A DNA stretch of 64,000 nucleotides from Clonostachys chloroleuca (lineage: Eukaryota; Ascomycota; Sordariomycetes; Hypocreales; Bionectriaceae). This document shows positions 43,498-53,822 of this stretch, one piece after another. Each line of letters begins with the position of its first letter. Within the stretch, counting starts at the first letter, position 1. The translations under genes were made by a program, and so were the position numbers. The notes below the pieces were generated by a model. That model did not search any database, was not told the DNA's origin, and worked only from the letters and a program-made list of their open reading frames with translations. The DNA is taken from positions 4,216,001 through 4,280,000 of the forward strand of contig JBANAY010000001.1 in the NCBI GenBank assembly GCA_037952775.1. Direction: 5' to 3'.

Positions 43498-46400
43498 ATG
43501 GACTCGGTTGCGGGACTGGAGCGGTCCCAATCCCAGCAGAGCCATCGGTCCATCACCTCCCACCGCAGCACCACCGTCCGAGCCTCCAAAGCCCGCAAGC
43601 GCCTCAGCCAGCCCAGCAGCTCGGCCAGCAGCGTCGCCCCCAGCGACAAGTCCCTGACCAGCTTCCCCAGCTTCTCCCCAGAGTCCCCCGTCACCGAGCG
43701 ATTCGACGAGGACCGGTTCAAGACGGCAACCATCCGAGATCGCTCCGCCGACACCCGAGGTGCTAGAAGCGGCTCTATGGTCGACAGCTTGACCGAACCG
43801 AGAGCTGCGAGGGATGCCCTCTTCGAGGATGCTCCGCTGGCCAAGGCGCCCGGCGCGCTGCACCAGGCTGACAATGCGCACATCGAACGGCTGGTCGCGA
43901 GACACGGCGCCGTGGGGCTGGTGAGACAGCTTGCCGAGGACCTTGCCCAACGAGACGGGCAAATCTCGTTGTTGAGGAGGCGGGCGGACGAGCGCGAGAT
44001 GGCGCTTCGGAGGATTATCCGAGAATGCGGGCTGTCGAATCTGGAGCTGGAGACGAGGCTGCGCACAGTCGAGGACGAGCTCAGAAAGAACGGCCGGACG
44101 AGGAATTGGGTCAACACGGGGCTGAGTGACATGATGACCGATGCGATGCAGGATTCAATGACGCGACGTTCGCACGACGAGGAGGGGGACTACAAGAAAT
44201 CAACGACTATTCGAGCAAGTAACCAGAATGGCAACAATGCCAGTAATAACGATCAGAAAGACGGCAAGCCGGCGGAAAGCAGCGGCAAGGGGACCACGAG
44301 AGGCTGGAAGGAGTACTTCTGGGGCACCGGCACGACTAAGAAATCGAACCGGGGCAGCAGCTTTCTCAGCGAGGGCGTGAATTCGTCAACAATGGTTCGC
44401 TCCCACTCGAGCTTGGAGCGGCGGCCGATTCTCCAGGACGATCTTTTCAAGCCGCCAGACGCAGCTGAGATACCGCGAAGCGCTAGCAGGGCTTCATTCT
44501 ACTCGGCCAACAACACGGAAAGGAAGCCATCCAGCTCGTTCGCCAGCATGGCTCTGCGGCTGGTCGCTGGAGGTGCCATCAGCGGCAGGGAAGCTGCCGC
44601 AGAGTCGAGAGGCCGCGCGGTCAGTAATTCTACGCGAGCCGATTCTCTGCGCGGTGCGTCTGCCTCGAGCAACAAGACTGCTCGATCAGCGCGAACTGTC
44701 TCTGTGGCCGGAGGACCTAAGGCGCTGATGGCCATGCGTCGATCCGCCACACCCGTCCCGCAGGCACAAGCGGCGGCATCGCGAGCCCAAGCGGTGGATA
44801 TGTGGGATTCCATGGTTGGCACGTCGCCAGGAAACTCGGCCTCGCGACAGGAGAGCTACGGGCCGGTGGAAATGGATGCCATCCGATCTCCCGAGTCGCA
44901 ACCCCCGACTCTGACACACATCTACAAGAACTATGATAACAGCGAGTATTTGACGGATCGGTTCGGCTTTATCTATGACCAGCGACGGAAAAAGCGCCAA
45001 CGAGAGGCGGCGCAGATGGCTAAGCACGTCCGCAAAGGCAGCCGTCCGGAAATGATGCTCAACGGCCGCTCTGGAATCTCTCCTAATCTGATTGACGACT
45101 TGCCTCCTTCCATGCGAAGCGTCTCGAGCGGAAGCCGAGCAGACAGCCCGATCAGCCAGGAAGACAGCAAAAGTATAGAGGAGGGCAAGTCCAACAAGAG
45201 GTGGCAGGATTACCTGAAGATTGCTACCTTCCCGACCGAGCTTCTCAGCCATACCCCGAGCACTGGAGCCGCATCACTGGAGGTTCTCGAAGGCACTGAC
45301 GCAGCGGCCTCTGAATCGCAGCCGAATGGACCCCTCAAATCGCCAGCTATCACACCCACCGACTCTGGCCTTGTCCCAGCGGCGAGCACAACCACGGCGG
45401 TGGACAACGGAACGACCACGCCACCATCCCAGCCTGAGGTGATTCCCGAGTTGGTGCTCAAGGAGGACAGGGAGCCCGTCAAGCTTCTCCTCCAGCAGCT
45501 GAGCGATGTTCATGATGCGCTGCAGAGAGAGAAGATGCCTCGGTGGAACGACTTCTTGCGCAAGGTCAGGGCCGAGCGGCGTCGCGAGGAGGAAGCAGCG
45601 ATCGCGGCCGCCAATGCAGTTGCGGAAGCCCGGTACGAGAGACCGACGATGATTCTCCCGGAGACACGGGTCGCTGATGGCGAAATGATTGGGATCTCGA
45701 ACCTTGGAAACAAGGGCAAGGTCGGCCGAGCCAAATGGAACGAATTCAAGAGTCTTGTCCTCGGTGGGATCCCAGTCGCATACCGCTCCAAGATCTGGTC
45801 CGAGTGTTCTGGGGCTGCATCGATGCGGATCCCTGGCTATTACGAGGACCTAGTGGCTCAGAAGAGCGAGGATGACGACCCGGTTGTCATCAGCCAAATC
45901 GAGATGGACATCAACCGCACACTCACAGATAACATCTTCTTCCGCAAGGGCCCAGGCGTCAAGAAGTTAAGGGAGGTTTTGGTGGCGTACGCCCGCCGGA
46001 ATAAGGACGTCGGGTACTGCCAGGGCATGAACCTCATCGCGGCTAATCTTCTCCTTATCATGCCTTCCGCGGAGGACGCGTTTTGGGTCCTCGCCTCTGT
46101 CATCGAGAAGATTCTTCCCCAGGGGTACTACGACCACTCGCTCATGTCGTCGAGGGCTGACCAGCAGGTGCTGCGCCAATACGTCTCAACAGTGCTTCCC
46201 AAGCTGTCGGCACACTTGGATACCCTGTCAATTGAACTTGAGGCTCTGACCTTCCAGTGGTTCCTCTCCGTCTTCACCGACTGTCTGTGCGCTGAGGCAC
46301 TGTTTCGTGTTTGGGACGTCGTCCTATGTACTCACGATGGCAGCACGTTCCTGTTCCAAGTTGCCCTCGCCCTCCTCAAGCTCAACGAGGGAAATCTTCT

Positions 46401-46632
46401 GCAGCGCCAGACGCCAGCGGGCGTGTACACGTACATCAACCACCACATGACGGAGCACGCGATCAGTATCGACAGTCTGATGCAGGCTAGCGAAGCTCTA
46501 CGGAAGCTAGTCAAACGAGAGGAAGTGGAGCAGATGAGAGAGAAAGCGATCCAGGCGGAGAAGGATGCTGCGGCGGCGCGAGACGGGCGAGTAAACGGAG
46601 TTGCGGTTGAACCAACAGTGATTGAGGAGTGA
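43498..46632 (+). CDS. TBC-domain Rab GTPase-activating protein
   Basis: An intronless 1044-residue protein from the ATG at 43498. A Ser-rich N-terminus is followed by a coiled coil at about residues 130-210 (IERLVARHGAVGLVRQLAED, then RRRADEREMALRRI). A long disordered middle precedes the TBC domain at about 755-985. The TBC core begins GIPVAYRSKIWSE. The catalytic Arg finger is R807 in the IxxDxxR motif (IEMDINR) and the Gln finger is Q842 in YCQGMN. Both are intact, so the enzyme should accelerate GTP hydrolysis by a Rab, acting in membrane traffic. The Rab substrate cannot be told from sequence. A short helical tail follows the domain. Confidence 0.92.
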   Translation: MDSVAGLERSQSQQSHRSITSHRSTTVRASKARKRLSQPSSSASSVAPSDKSLTSFPSFSPESPVTERFDEDRFKTATIRDRSADTRGARSGSMVDSLTEPRAARDALFEDAPLAKAPGALHQADNAHIERLVARHGAVGLVRQLAEDLAQRDGQISLLRRRADEREMALRRIIRECGLSNLELETRLRTVEDELRKNGRTRNWVNTGLSDMMTDAMQDSMTRRSHDEEGDYKKSTTIRASNQNGNNASNNDQKDGKPAESSGKGTTRGWKEYFWGTGTTKKSNRGSSFLSEGVNSSTMVRSHSSLERRPILQDDLFKPPDAAEIPRSASRASFYSANNTERKPSSSFASMALRLVAGGAISGREAAAESRGRAVSNSTRADSLRGASASSNKTARSARTVSVAGGPKALMAMRRSATPVPQAQAAASRAQAVDMWDSMVGTSPGNSASRQESYGPVEMDAIRSPESQPPTLTHIYKNYDNSEYLTDRFGFIYDQRRKKRQREAAQMAKHVRKGSRPEMMLNGRSGISPNLIDDLPPSMRSVSSGSRADSPISQEDSKSIEEGKSNKRWQDYLKIATFPTELLSHTPSTGAASLEVLEGTDAAASESQPNGPLKSPAITPTDSGLVPAASTTTAVDNGTTTPPSQPEVIPELVLKEDREPVKLLLQQLSDVHDALQREKMPRWNDFLRKVRAERRREEEAAIAAANAVAEARYERPTMILPETRVADGEMIGISNLGNKGKVGRAKWNEFKSLVLGGIPVAYRSKIWSECSGAASMRIPGYYEDLVAQKSEDDDPVVISQIEMDINRTLTDNIFFRKGPGVKKLREVLVAYARRNKDVGYCQGMNLIAANLLLIMPSAEDAFWVLASVIEKILPQGYYDHSLMSSRADQQVLRQYVSTVLPKLSAHLDTLSIELEALTFQWFLSVFTDCLCAEALFRVWDVVLCTHDGSTFLFQVALALLKLNEGNLLQRQTPAGVYTYINHHMTEHAISIDSLMQASEALRKLVKREEVEQMREKAIQAEKDAAAARDGRVNGVAVEPTVIEE

Positions 46633-47320
46633 TCATTCCTCATTCTCACGCATTTGATTTTTCGGTGTTCTTTTTTTTTTTTCTTTTTCTTCTTCATTCA
46701 TGTCTCTTCTTCCACTTCCCCTTTTATCAGACATTCTGCGAAGGGAACTTGTTTGGATTGCGGGCCACTTGGAACATAGAAAGCGAGTACAAAGCATACG
46801 GAGCCGGGGACGGTTCGAGGCGGAAAGAAGGACTTGGTGTCTTCAATTTGATACCCCCGTTTATTTTTGATTTTCAACAACATTCTTGGTCGCCAAAGGG
46901 ATGATGGTACAACAGGGGGAGCATCGCTGCGCAACAGGTTTCAGGCGTTGGAAGTTTGGTCTTTTTTCCGCCCATTTGTTTTATACAGCGACATACATAG
47001 GCGCATACACATTCGCACACACATGCACAGGGGAGAGATACACATTGGTTGAGTTGATGCTTTTTACTTCAGCGTCCGTGGACAACGACGAGAGTCATTC
47101 CTTTCGATATACCCTTAGATGAATGGTGGGGATTCATGTCCTTGATACCTGGTGAATATATATTATATATTTTTATCCAATTTTTTCAAAACAAGATTTG
47201 TCTCTTTTCTAGTATGCAGTAAGAGAGAAGTACAAGACGTGGTCAAATCTAAGACAAACTCTCGAGTGAAGTCCCTCATGTTAGCACAAGCATCCGCTAA
47301 AACCCAACTCTCACCCCCTA
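46633..47320. other. Convergent 3' flanks of the TBC and crotonase genes
   Basis: About 690 bp, T-rich just after the TBC stop codon. No gene or RNA is recognised. Confidence 0.5.
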
Positions 47321-48220
47321 CTACAGCTTGGCCTTCTGATTCTCCCTTTGCCACTGCTCATACCAGACCTTGCCAAACTCCTGCCTCTCCCTCTCGTTCT
47401 CCTGCGTGGCGTCGAACCGCGCATCCTCGGCCTCCAGCCCGGAGCTCTTGAGCATCCGCACCAGGTCCTTGTACATCTCCGCCTTGATCACGCCGTACAC
47501 CCCCGTCTTCCCCTTATCCTCGATCCCCCGCGCGTCGATGAATTTCAAGGCGGACTCGACCCCCTCGTCGGCCAGCCCGTCGGCGATGCCCGCCTCGACG
47601 GCATCGGCCCCCGTGAACCTCCGCGCCTCGAGCACGAGGTTCCGGTAGACCTGGGGTGTCAGCTTGGTGCGGAATATGGCGGCCATGGCGGGCTTGAGGG
47701 GCGCGCCGAAGAGGAGCTCGTTGACGCAGAGGAAGCCCTTGGGGTGGGGGGCGAGGCGGTAGTCGTGGGCCATGGCGAGCATGAGGCCGCCGGCGAAGGC
47801 GTGCCCGTTGAGGAGGGCGATGGTGGGCATTGGGAAGCTTTTCTCGATCAGCTTTCGCCCTCTCTCTCTTTTACAGATGTGAGGAGGGTAAGTGGGGACT
47901 CACGTTAGGAAGCGGCGCCAGACTTCGTAGAGCAGCGCCCAGAAGCCGTCGGTGGCGACGGCGTGCTCGAGGTCGAGGCCGTTGCTGTAGAACTTGGGGA
48001 TGGCGCTGGTGGTGATGACGACGCCGGACTCGTGGTCGCCAAACTCGAGGACGTCGAGGGCGGAGAGGAGGGCGCGGCAGAAGGGTGTGGTCATGCGGTT
48101 GTCCGGGGGCGAGGAGAAGGTGAGGACGTAGGTGCGCGGACGGGGGACTGTGCAGACGATCTCGCCGCCGGGGTGGTTTGGCGGGAGGGCCGCGATGGGG
48201 ATGGTGAAGAGAGGCTCCAT
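47321..48220 (-). CDS. Peroxisomal enoyl-CoA hydratase/isomerase (crotonase family)
   Basis: Exons 47904-48220 and 47321-47837 with a 66-bp intron encode 277 residues, the usual crotonase length. The oxyanion-hole blocks are present: PKFYSNGLDL in exon 1 and NGHAFAGGLMLAMAHDYRLA in exon 2, the latter preceded by PMPTIALL. The protein most resembles delta3,delta2-enoyl-CoA isomerases, which move double bonds of unsaturated fatty acyl-CoAs during beta-oxidation. It ends in AKL, a good type-1 peroxisomal targeting signal, so peroxisomal location is likely. Exact reaction (hydratase or isomerase) is inferred. Its start region faces the S9 peptidase gene across 870 bp. Confidence 0.87.
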
Positions 48221-49092
48221 TGTGGTGGCTAGGTGGCTGTCTGGCGTCTATGTCGTGGTGAGAAGGGTGAGTGAAGTTGGAGGACGAGGGTTGGGTCTGG
48301 GCTTGGAGTGTTGTTACGGCGGCATGTCTTGTTGGTGTTGCCGGCAGCTTTGCTCTGGGCCTCGGCATAAGCTGGGATATGATATCATATCAGCAGCATT
48401 CGCCGTTGCAGCTGCTGTGTCCAGCGATTGGCCTGTTAGCTAGGGCCAGCATCTTCACAACTCATGTCGGGAATATGGCTGCACTCGAGGCCTTGCTCTG
48501 CAATCAGTCAACGATGCCGAGTCTATCACTTGCCATCGTAGTGGGGGATTGCGACTGCAAAGGCGAAGCATCTCCGACACGCATGTGGCATGTGACCGGG
48601 CTGCTGCGAAAGCGGTGTGATTATGTAATGTCGAGTGTTGATAAGATAAGGCCCCGCGATAACGATAACAACGTTCCCCTGGTGTGAGGTCTTGGTTTAG
48701 AGCCGGATCTTGAACCGTTGCAATTCAACTGCTCCCGTCGCATAGGTTACTAAAATCCGTCGTTGAGACAACATGCAAAATTAGCATCACATCATGCGAT
48801 CCCTACCCACATTAGCTGCTGGTGGCGACCTCCTCCGCGGCTTGGCTCGTTCGGGCGGATCAACCGTGGCCTCACCGCCCCACGGTCGCCTCCGTCGTCG
48901 GGTGCATGCTGATGCTGGAGCCAGCTAACACCACCTGGGCCATCCCCAGAGTCATGAATGCACCTGTGAGGTATGCCCGATGCAGTGCAACCGAACAGTG
49001 ACATACACATGCATATCGCCGTATATATGAACCTGTAACCCCCCATTTGCCTGTCGTGACTACCGGCACACTCGCGCAGAATAGGAGACAAT
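48221..49092. other. Divergent region between crotonase and S9 peptidase genes
   Basis: About 870 bp presumed to contain both promoters. No other feature is supported. Confidence 0.45.
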
Positions 49093-51726
49093 ATGTCCTC
49101 TATTTCGATCGAGGGAGAGTGTCTCCAGGAGACCTTTGTGGCTCCCCAATGGCTGCCCGACGGCAACTCGTTCTGGTATCGCCAGCGTACCTCTCCAGGA
49201 AGATACGCCTTCATCTACGTCGACATCCCCCAGAAAACCTCGGGGCCTGCTTTTGACCACGCGGCCCTGGCCAAGGAACTTTCCGAGCATGCCGGGACTG
49301 AGATTGATCCAGAGTCTCTCCCTTTTACGTGGATTGAGGTGGGAGCTGATACCAGTGTTGTTCATTTCACCTACCAGGGGCGAAAATGGGAGTACAACCC
49401 TGTGACCGGCCTATGTGAATGGGATGGGAGGTTTGCCCACCGGAAGAGGGGGTTCTTACGCAAGATGATAGAATCCAAGACATTGACCAACTCGAGCGTC
49501 AACTTCAGCTTCACAAACCACACCAGAGCCAACTTGAAGATGTACTGGGTCGACTACGACGGCAAATCAGTCTTCTACCGGGGCATAGGGCCAGGCGATA
49601 CCAAACGCCAAAGGTCACAGCCTGGCCATATATGGAAGCTCAAGAGCGACTCTCCCGACGATGCTGAGATCATTTATCGCATCCCCAAGGGCCAGGACAT
49701 CCTCATTGTGGACGAGATGGACTTGGATAAGACTGCTGCTGAAGAGAACGACGAGAATGACCCTGCTGCTGATCAGCAGGTGGAGGAGCGGCCAGAGGCC
49801 GAGGATAAGGACGACAAGGGAGGGGAAATCTTTGTGCTTGATGACAATCTATGGATGGAGGACGAAGATAAGAACCGGTTCCAGCTTTCTGACCATCCCC
49901 CTCGATATGCGGCCAAGGGGGATGATACTGAGGAGGGGGGCAAGCAAGAAGACAACAACCCGAAAAGCCCTGAAGAAGATCTTACCTATGACGAACGAAT
50001 GATCTTCAAGTCGCCTGATGGAAAGTTCGTGATCGCATGGCAGCACACTCCATTTCCAGATGAGAAGATTTGGCTGCTTAATTATGCAACCGGTGACAAG
50101 GTTGTACCGCAGCTCAAGGAAAGGGCATTCAGAAAGGCCGGTGATCGTGTAAGAGAAGACCGACCTCGACTATTCAACCTGACCACAAAGGTCGAGGTAC
50201 TAACAGAGGACGACTTGTTCACTGGCCAATATAATCTGTATAATGTCGGTTGGGGTGAGAATGGGGAGTACCGCTTCATATTCAATCAGCGTGGACACCA
50301 GTGCATGCGTGTTCTGGCTATCAGCTGTGATGGATCAATCCGTGTCTTGCTAGAAGAGAAGAGTGAGACATTCATCGACTATCTGACCAAGCTCTACTAC
50401 CAAGTCGTCAAGGTCGACGGCTCCGAGAAGATGATTTGGGCCAGCGAAAGAGACGGGCATAACCACCTCTACATGCTTGACCTGGAGAAAGGCCAAATTC
50501 AGCACCAAATCACGAGCGGAAACTGGAACGTGAATAGGGTCGAACATATCGACCACGATACCGGCGAACTTTGGATCTCCGCATATGGTTTCAACGAGGA
50601 TGAAGATCCCTATCATATACACCTAGTCCACGTTCGTTTTGACGGAACTGAATGCTGGGCCGTCACGGAAGGCGACGGAACTCACCTCTGGAACTGGTCC
50701 CCAGACAAGCGGTTCTTCATCGACACGGCCTCAAGAGTGGACCTTCCACCGCGAACCACTGTACGGTCTGCCAAGACTGGAGAACTTCTGGTGGTACTGA
50801 ATGAAGTCAAATCAGAGGATCTCAAGGAGAAGGGATGGGTCCCGTTGGAAAGATTTTCAGCACTGGGCCGGGATGGGAAGACACTCATCTACGGCGTCAT
50901 CGCCCTGCCGCGAAACTTCGACAAGACCAAGACATACCCAGTGCTCGAGTACATCTACGCCAAACCCCACGAGTTCTACACCCCCAAACGCTTTGGCCAG
51001 GGAGGGGGCCTGTACAGCTGGGCAACCTTTGTGAACGCCGTCACCGTGCAGATAGACGGGATGGGTACCAATTGGCGATCAAAGACGTTCCACAACGTGT
51101 GCTACAAGAACCTCAGCGATGCGGGGCTGCCCGACCGCATTCTCTGGATGAAGGAGGCCGCGAAGACCAGGCCCTGGATGGATCTCTCACGCGTCGGCAT
51201 CGTCGGCACGTCCGCCGGGGCGACGAACACCGTGTCTGCGATACTGCACCACGGCGACTTCTACAAGGTTGCCGCAGCAGACTCGGGATCCCACGACATC
51301 CGCATCGACTACCTCTCGTGGGCGGAGTCTTGCATGGGCTACCCGGTCGACCAGTCGTATATTGACCACTCCAATCTGACCCATGCGGGGAAGCTAGAGG
51401 GGCAGCTGATGCTGGTCGTAGGGGGGCTGGACACGAATGTGAACCCGGCTGGGACCATGAGGCTTGTGCAGGCTCTGAACGAGCAGGACAAGGACTATGA
51501 GTTGGTGTTCATTCCGGATGGGCATCATGGTTGTGGCTGCTCTGGGTATGGGCACAGGCGCATCGTTTCCTTCTTCAAAAAGCATCTCGGCTCTCCAGGG
51601 GAATCTGCAGCTCCGTCAGAGATTGCTACTCCGCGGGAGATTCCTCATCCATCAGGGGCTGCTACTCCGGCAGAAATTATTATTGGTTCAGAGCATACTC
51701 CTTCATCGGGGGATGCGCAAAGTTAG
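49093..51726 (+). CDS. S9 prolyl oligopeptidase / DPP IV-like enzyme with embedded VHL-like beta domain
   Basis: An intronless 877-residue protein. No signal peptide or membrane anchor is seen, so it is probably cytosolic. A beta-propeller-type N-terminal region (DPP IV N-like) is followed by an alpha/beta-hydrolase domain from about residue 600. The catalytic triad reads as Ser707 in GTSAGA, Asp780 in GGLDTN and His811 or His812 in PDGHHG. The nucleophile elbow is a variant of the usual GxSxGG. Two insertions stand out. Residues about 134-186 resemble the VHL beta domain (W152, Y162, S175, H179, W181). Residues about 207-299 are strongly acidic. The C-terminus carries short Pro-Thr-Ala-Glu-Ile repeats. 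S9 enzymes cut after Pro or Ala in peptides; the specificity here is unknown, but the VHL-like part suggests binding of hydroxyproline. Confidence 0.88.
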   Translation: MSSISIEGECLQETFVAPQWLPDGNSFWYRQRTSPGRYAFIYVDIPQKTSGPAFDHAALAKELSEHAGTEIDPESLPFTWIEVGADTSVVHFTYQGRKWEYNPVTGLCEWDGRFAHRKRGFLRKMIESKTLTNSSVNFSFTNHTRANLKMYWVDYDGKSVFYRGIGPGDTKRQRSQPGHIWKLKSDSPDDAEIIYRIPKGQDILIVDEMDLDKTAAEENDENDPAADQQVEERPEAEDKDDKGGEIFVLDDNLWMEDEDKNRFQLSDHPPRYAAKGDDTEEGGKQEDNNPKSPEEDLTYDERMIFKSPDGKFVIAWQHTPFPDEKIWLLNYATGDKVVPQLKERAFRKAGDRVREDRPRLFNLTTKVEVLTEDDLFTGQYNLYNVGWGENGEYRFIFNQRGHQCMRVLAISCDGSIRVLLEEKSETFIDYLTKLYYQVVKVDGSEKMIWASERDGHNHLYMLDLEKGQIQHQITSGNWNVNRVEHIDHDTGELWISAYGFNEDEDPYHIHLVHVRFDGTECWAVTEGDGTHLWNWSPDKRFFIDTASRVDLPPRTTVRSAKTGELLVVLNEVKSEDLKEKGWVPLERFSALGRDGKTLIYGVIALPRNFDKTKTYPVLEYIYAKPHEFYTPKRFGQGGGLYSWATFVNAVTVQIDGMGTNWRSKTFHNVCYKNLSDAGLPDRILWMKEAAKTRPWMDLSRVGIVGTSAGATNTVSAILHHGDFYKVAAADSGSHDIRIDYLSWAESCMGYPVDQSYIDHSNLTHAGKLEGQLMLVVGGLDTNVNPAGTMRLVQALNEQDKDYELVFIPDGHHGCGCSGYGHRRIVSFFKKHLGSPGESAAPSEIATPREIPHPSGAATPAEIIIGSEHTPSSGDAQS

Positions 51727-51884
51727 GTATTCAGGGATAGGCGCTTCTTCTAAATTGAGTAAAATACTATTTGTTAACCTTCCTGCTTTCCTGGTAAAAA
51801 CAATGATTAAAATATTAAAGATACCCAATTCAAAGGGTAACGTACGAGGTTGATATCAGGCAAAAAAAAAATCAAAAAGAAAAT

Positions 51885-51972
51885 CTCGAAGAGCGGAGTC
51901 GAACCGCTGACATCCAGATATGCTTTCGAACGATTACAGTCTGGCGCCATAAACCAACTAGACGACTTCGAG
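51885..51972 (-). tRNA. tRNA-Tyr (anticodon GTA) with a 14-nt intron
   Basis: On the minus strand the ends form a perfect 7-bp acceptor stem (CTCGAAG with CTTCGAG, C1-G72 as usual for eukaryotic tRNA-Tyr). The anticodon stem is CCAGA/TCTGG and the anticodon GTA is at 51935-51937. The T arm is AGCGG-TTCGACT-CCGCT. A 14-nt intron at 51920-51933 lies directly after position 37, the canonical site. Confidence 0.95.
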
Positions 51973-52167
51973 GTTCTTGTTGCAAGGTTGCTCGTAATAG
52001 GTCAATAAGTGTCTCAGCAATATCTTATCGCAGGCCTTATCTTATCTGGCCTTTGAGGAAGGTGGCCATCGCATCACAAGCTACAAGCTCCTTGGCATGG
52101 AATCACTTCAGCTTCAACTCACCTTCTCTGCTCCTTTCCAACCACACACACTTTCTTCACATCCACG

Positions 52168-53822
52168 ATGGCGCGCAAAGCTGTCGCGAAGGCTGGAGGG
52201 AAGCAGAAGGCCAAGGAGAAGGGCGCCGACGCCAAGACCGGTCCGAGCGAAAGGAAGAGGACCATCGTCTTCTTCCACCCTGACCTGGGCATTGGTGGTG
52301 CTGAGCGCCTCGTCGTCGATGCCGCTGTTGGCCTTCAGGAGCGTGGGCACAAAGTCGTCATCTTCACCAACCATTGCGACCCAAACCACTGCTTTGATGA
52401 GTGCAAACCCGATGGTATATTCCGGCTCCTCGCCCAAGAAGCGCTCTGCTTCTCGCCTTGCCCCTCCCCGCTTCCCTGATCATCCCACTAATCGCCGTTA
52501 CACCACTTCACAGGCATTCTCGACGTCCGTGTGCGCGCCTCTGGGCCAATTCCCATGTCCATCTTCAATCGTTTCACGATCCTCTGCGCAATTGCCCGCC
52601 ACATCCAACTGTTGCTCCAAATCAATTACACCCGTGAGCTGACCAACCTCAACCCCGATGCCCTCATCGTCGACCAGCTCTCTGCTGGCCTACCCCTACT
52701 ACAATACTTCGTCACCTCTGGCCCTATTTTATTCTATTGCCACTTCCCCGACATGCTCCTTGCACAAGGCCGCGAGAAGACCATCAAGCGACTCTACCGT
52801 GTACCATTTGACTGGCTGGAGGAGTTCACAATGGGCTTCGCGCAAGCCATCGCGGTGAACAGCCGTTTCACAAAAGGCGTGGTCGCCAAAACTTGGCCAG
52901 CTTTGGCGAAAAGCAGCCCCATGAAGGTTGTCTACCCGTGTGTAGAGACAGGTGCAAACGAGGAACCGTCTACCGAGGCTGAGAAGCTCTTTGAAGGAGA
53001 CAGAATCATTCTAAGCATCAATCGCTTTGAAAGGAAAAAGGACATTGCGCTTGCTCTCAAGGCATTTGCCGCAATCCCGGACAAGAAACGAAAGAAGGTC
53101 CGCCTCGTTATCGCAGGTATGTCATGACATCGCCACCGTCCTAATACCAGTTCAGGACATCCCAGGACTTAATGTGTGAATAATTAGGGGGCTATGACCA
53201 CCGGATCGATGAAAACGTCAAATATCACACTGAGCTTCAAGCTCTAGCAGACACCCTCTCCATCTCCCATCAGACAATCAAAGCCTCAGAGGATCTCTCC
53301 ACCGCATCTCTAGACCCTCAAGTCCTATTTTTACCATCAGTCCCTGGCGCAACCAAGGACAAGCTCCTGCGAGCTGCAAGACTGCTTGTCTACACTCCCT
53401 CTCAGGAACACTTTGGAATTGTCCCTCTTGAGGCCATGCTCGCTCGCACCCCGGTCCTGGCTGCCACTACCGGCGGCCCTGTAGAAACTGTCGTTGACAA
53501 CGAGACTGGCTGGTTACGTGACACGGCCGATATCCCTGCCTGGACGGAGGTCATGATCCGGGCTCTGGACATGCCCGATAAGAAGATTAACATACTTGGT
53601 GACCTTGGCGCAAAACGTGTAAGGGACAACTTCAGCCGAAACGCCATGGCACGAAACCTGGAAGATATCGTGAGCGAGATGCGTTCCGTTCCTCCCAACC
53701 GCTCATTCTTGCTTCCCCTGGCTTTGAATTTCTTCATTGTCGCTATAGCTTTCGTCATTGGTATCGTTGCTTCCCAGTCGTACTATACGGTCAAAGACTT
53801 CATCTCGGCGTCCTCCAAGTGA
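52168..53822 (+). CDS. alg2: Alpha-1,3/1,6-mannosyltransferase Alg2
   Basis: Exons 52168-52414, 52514-53116 and 53188-53822 encode 494 residues. It is a GT4 glycosyltransferase: [19 protein letters not shown] near residue 37, [11 protein letters not shown] in the middle, [24 protein letters not shown] across intron 2, and the nucleotide-sugar block [20 protein letters not shown] near the C-terminus. Hydrophobic segments in the last ~30 residues anchor it to the ER. Alg2 adds the second and third mannoses of the dolichol-linked oligosaccharide on the cytosolic side, two steps after Alg13/Alg14. An upstream ATG at 52097 opens a long frame that overlaps the start in another phase. The tRNA-Tyr lies 196 bp upstream. 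Confidence 0.95.
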
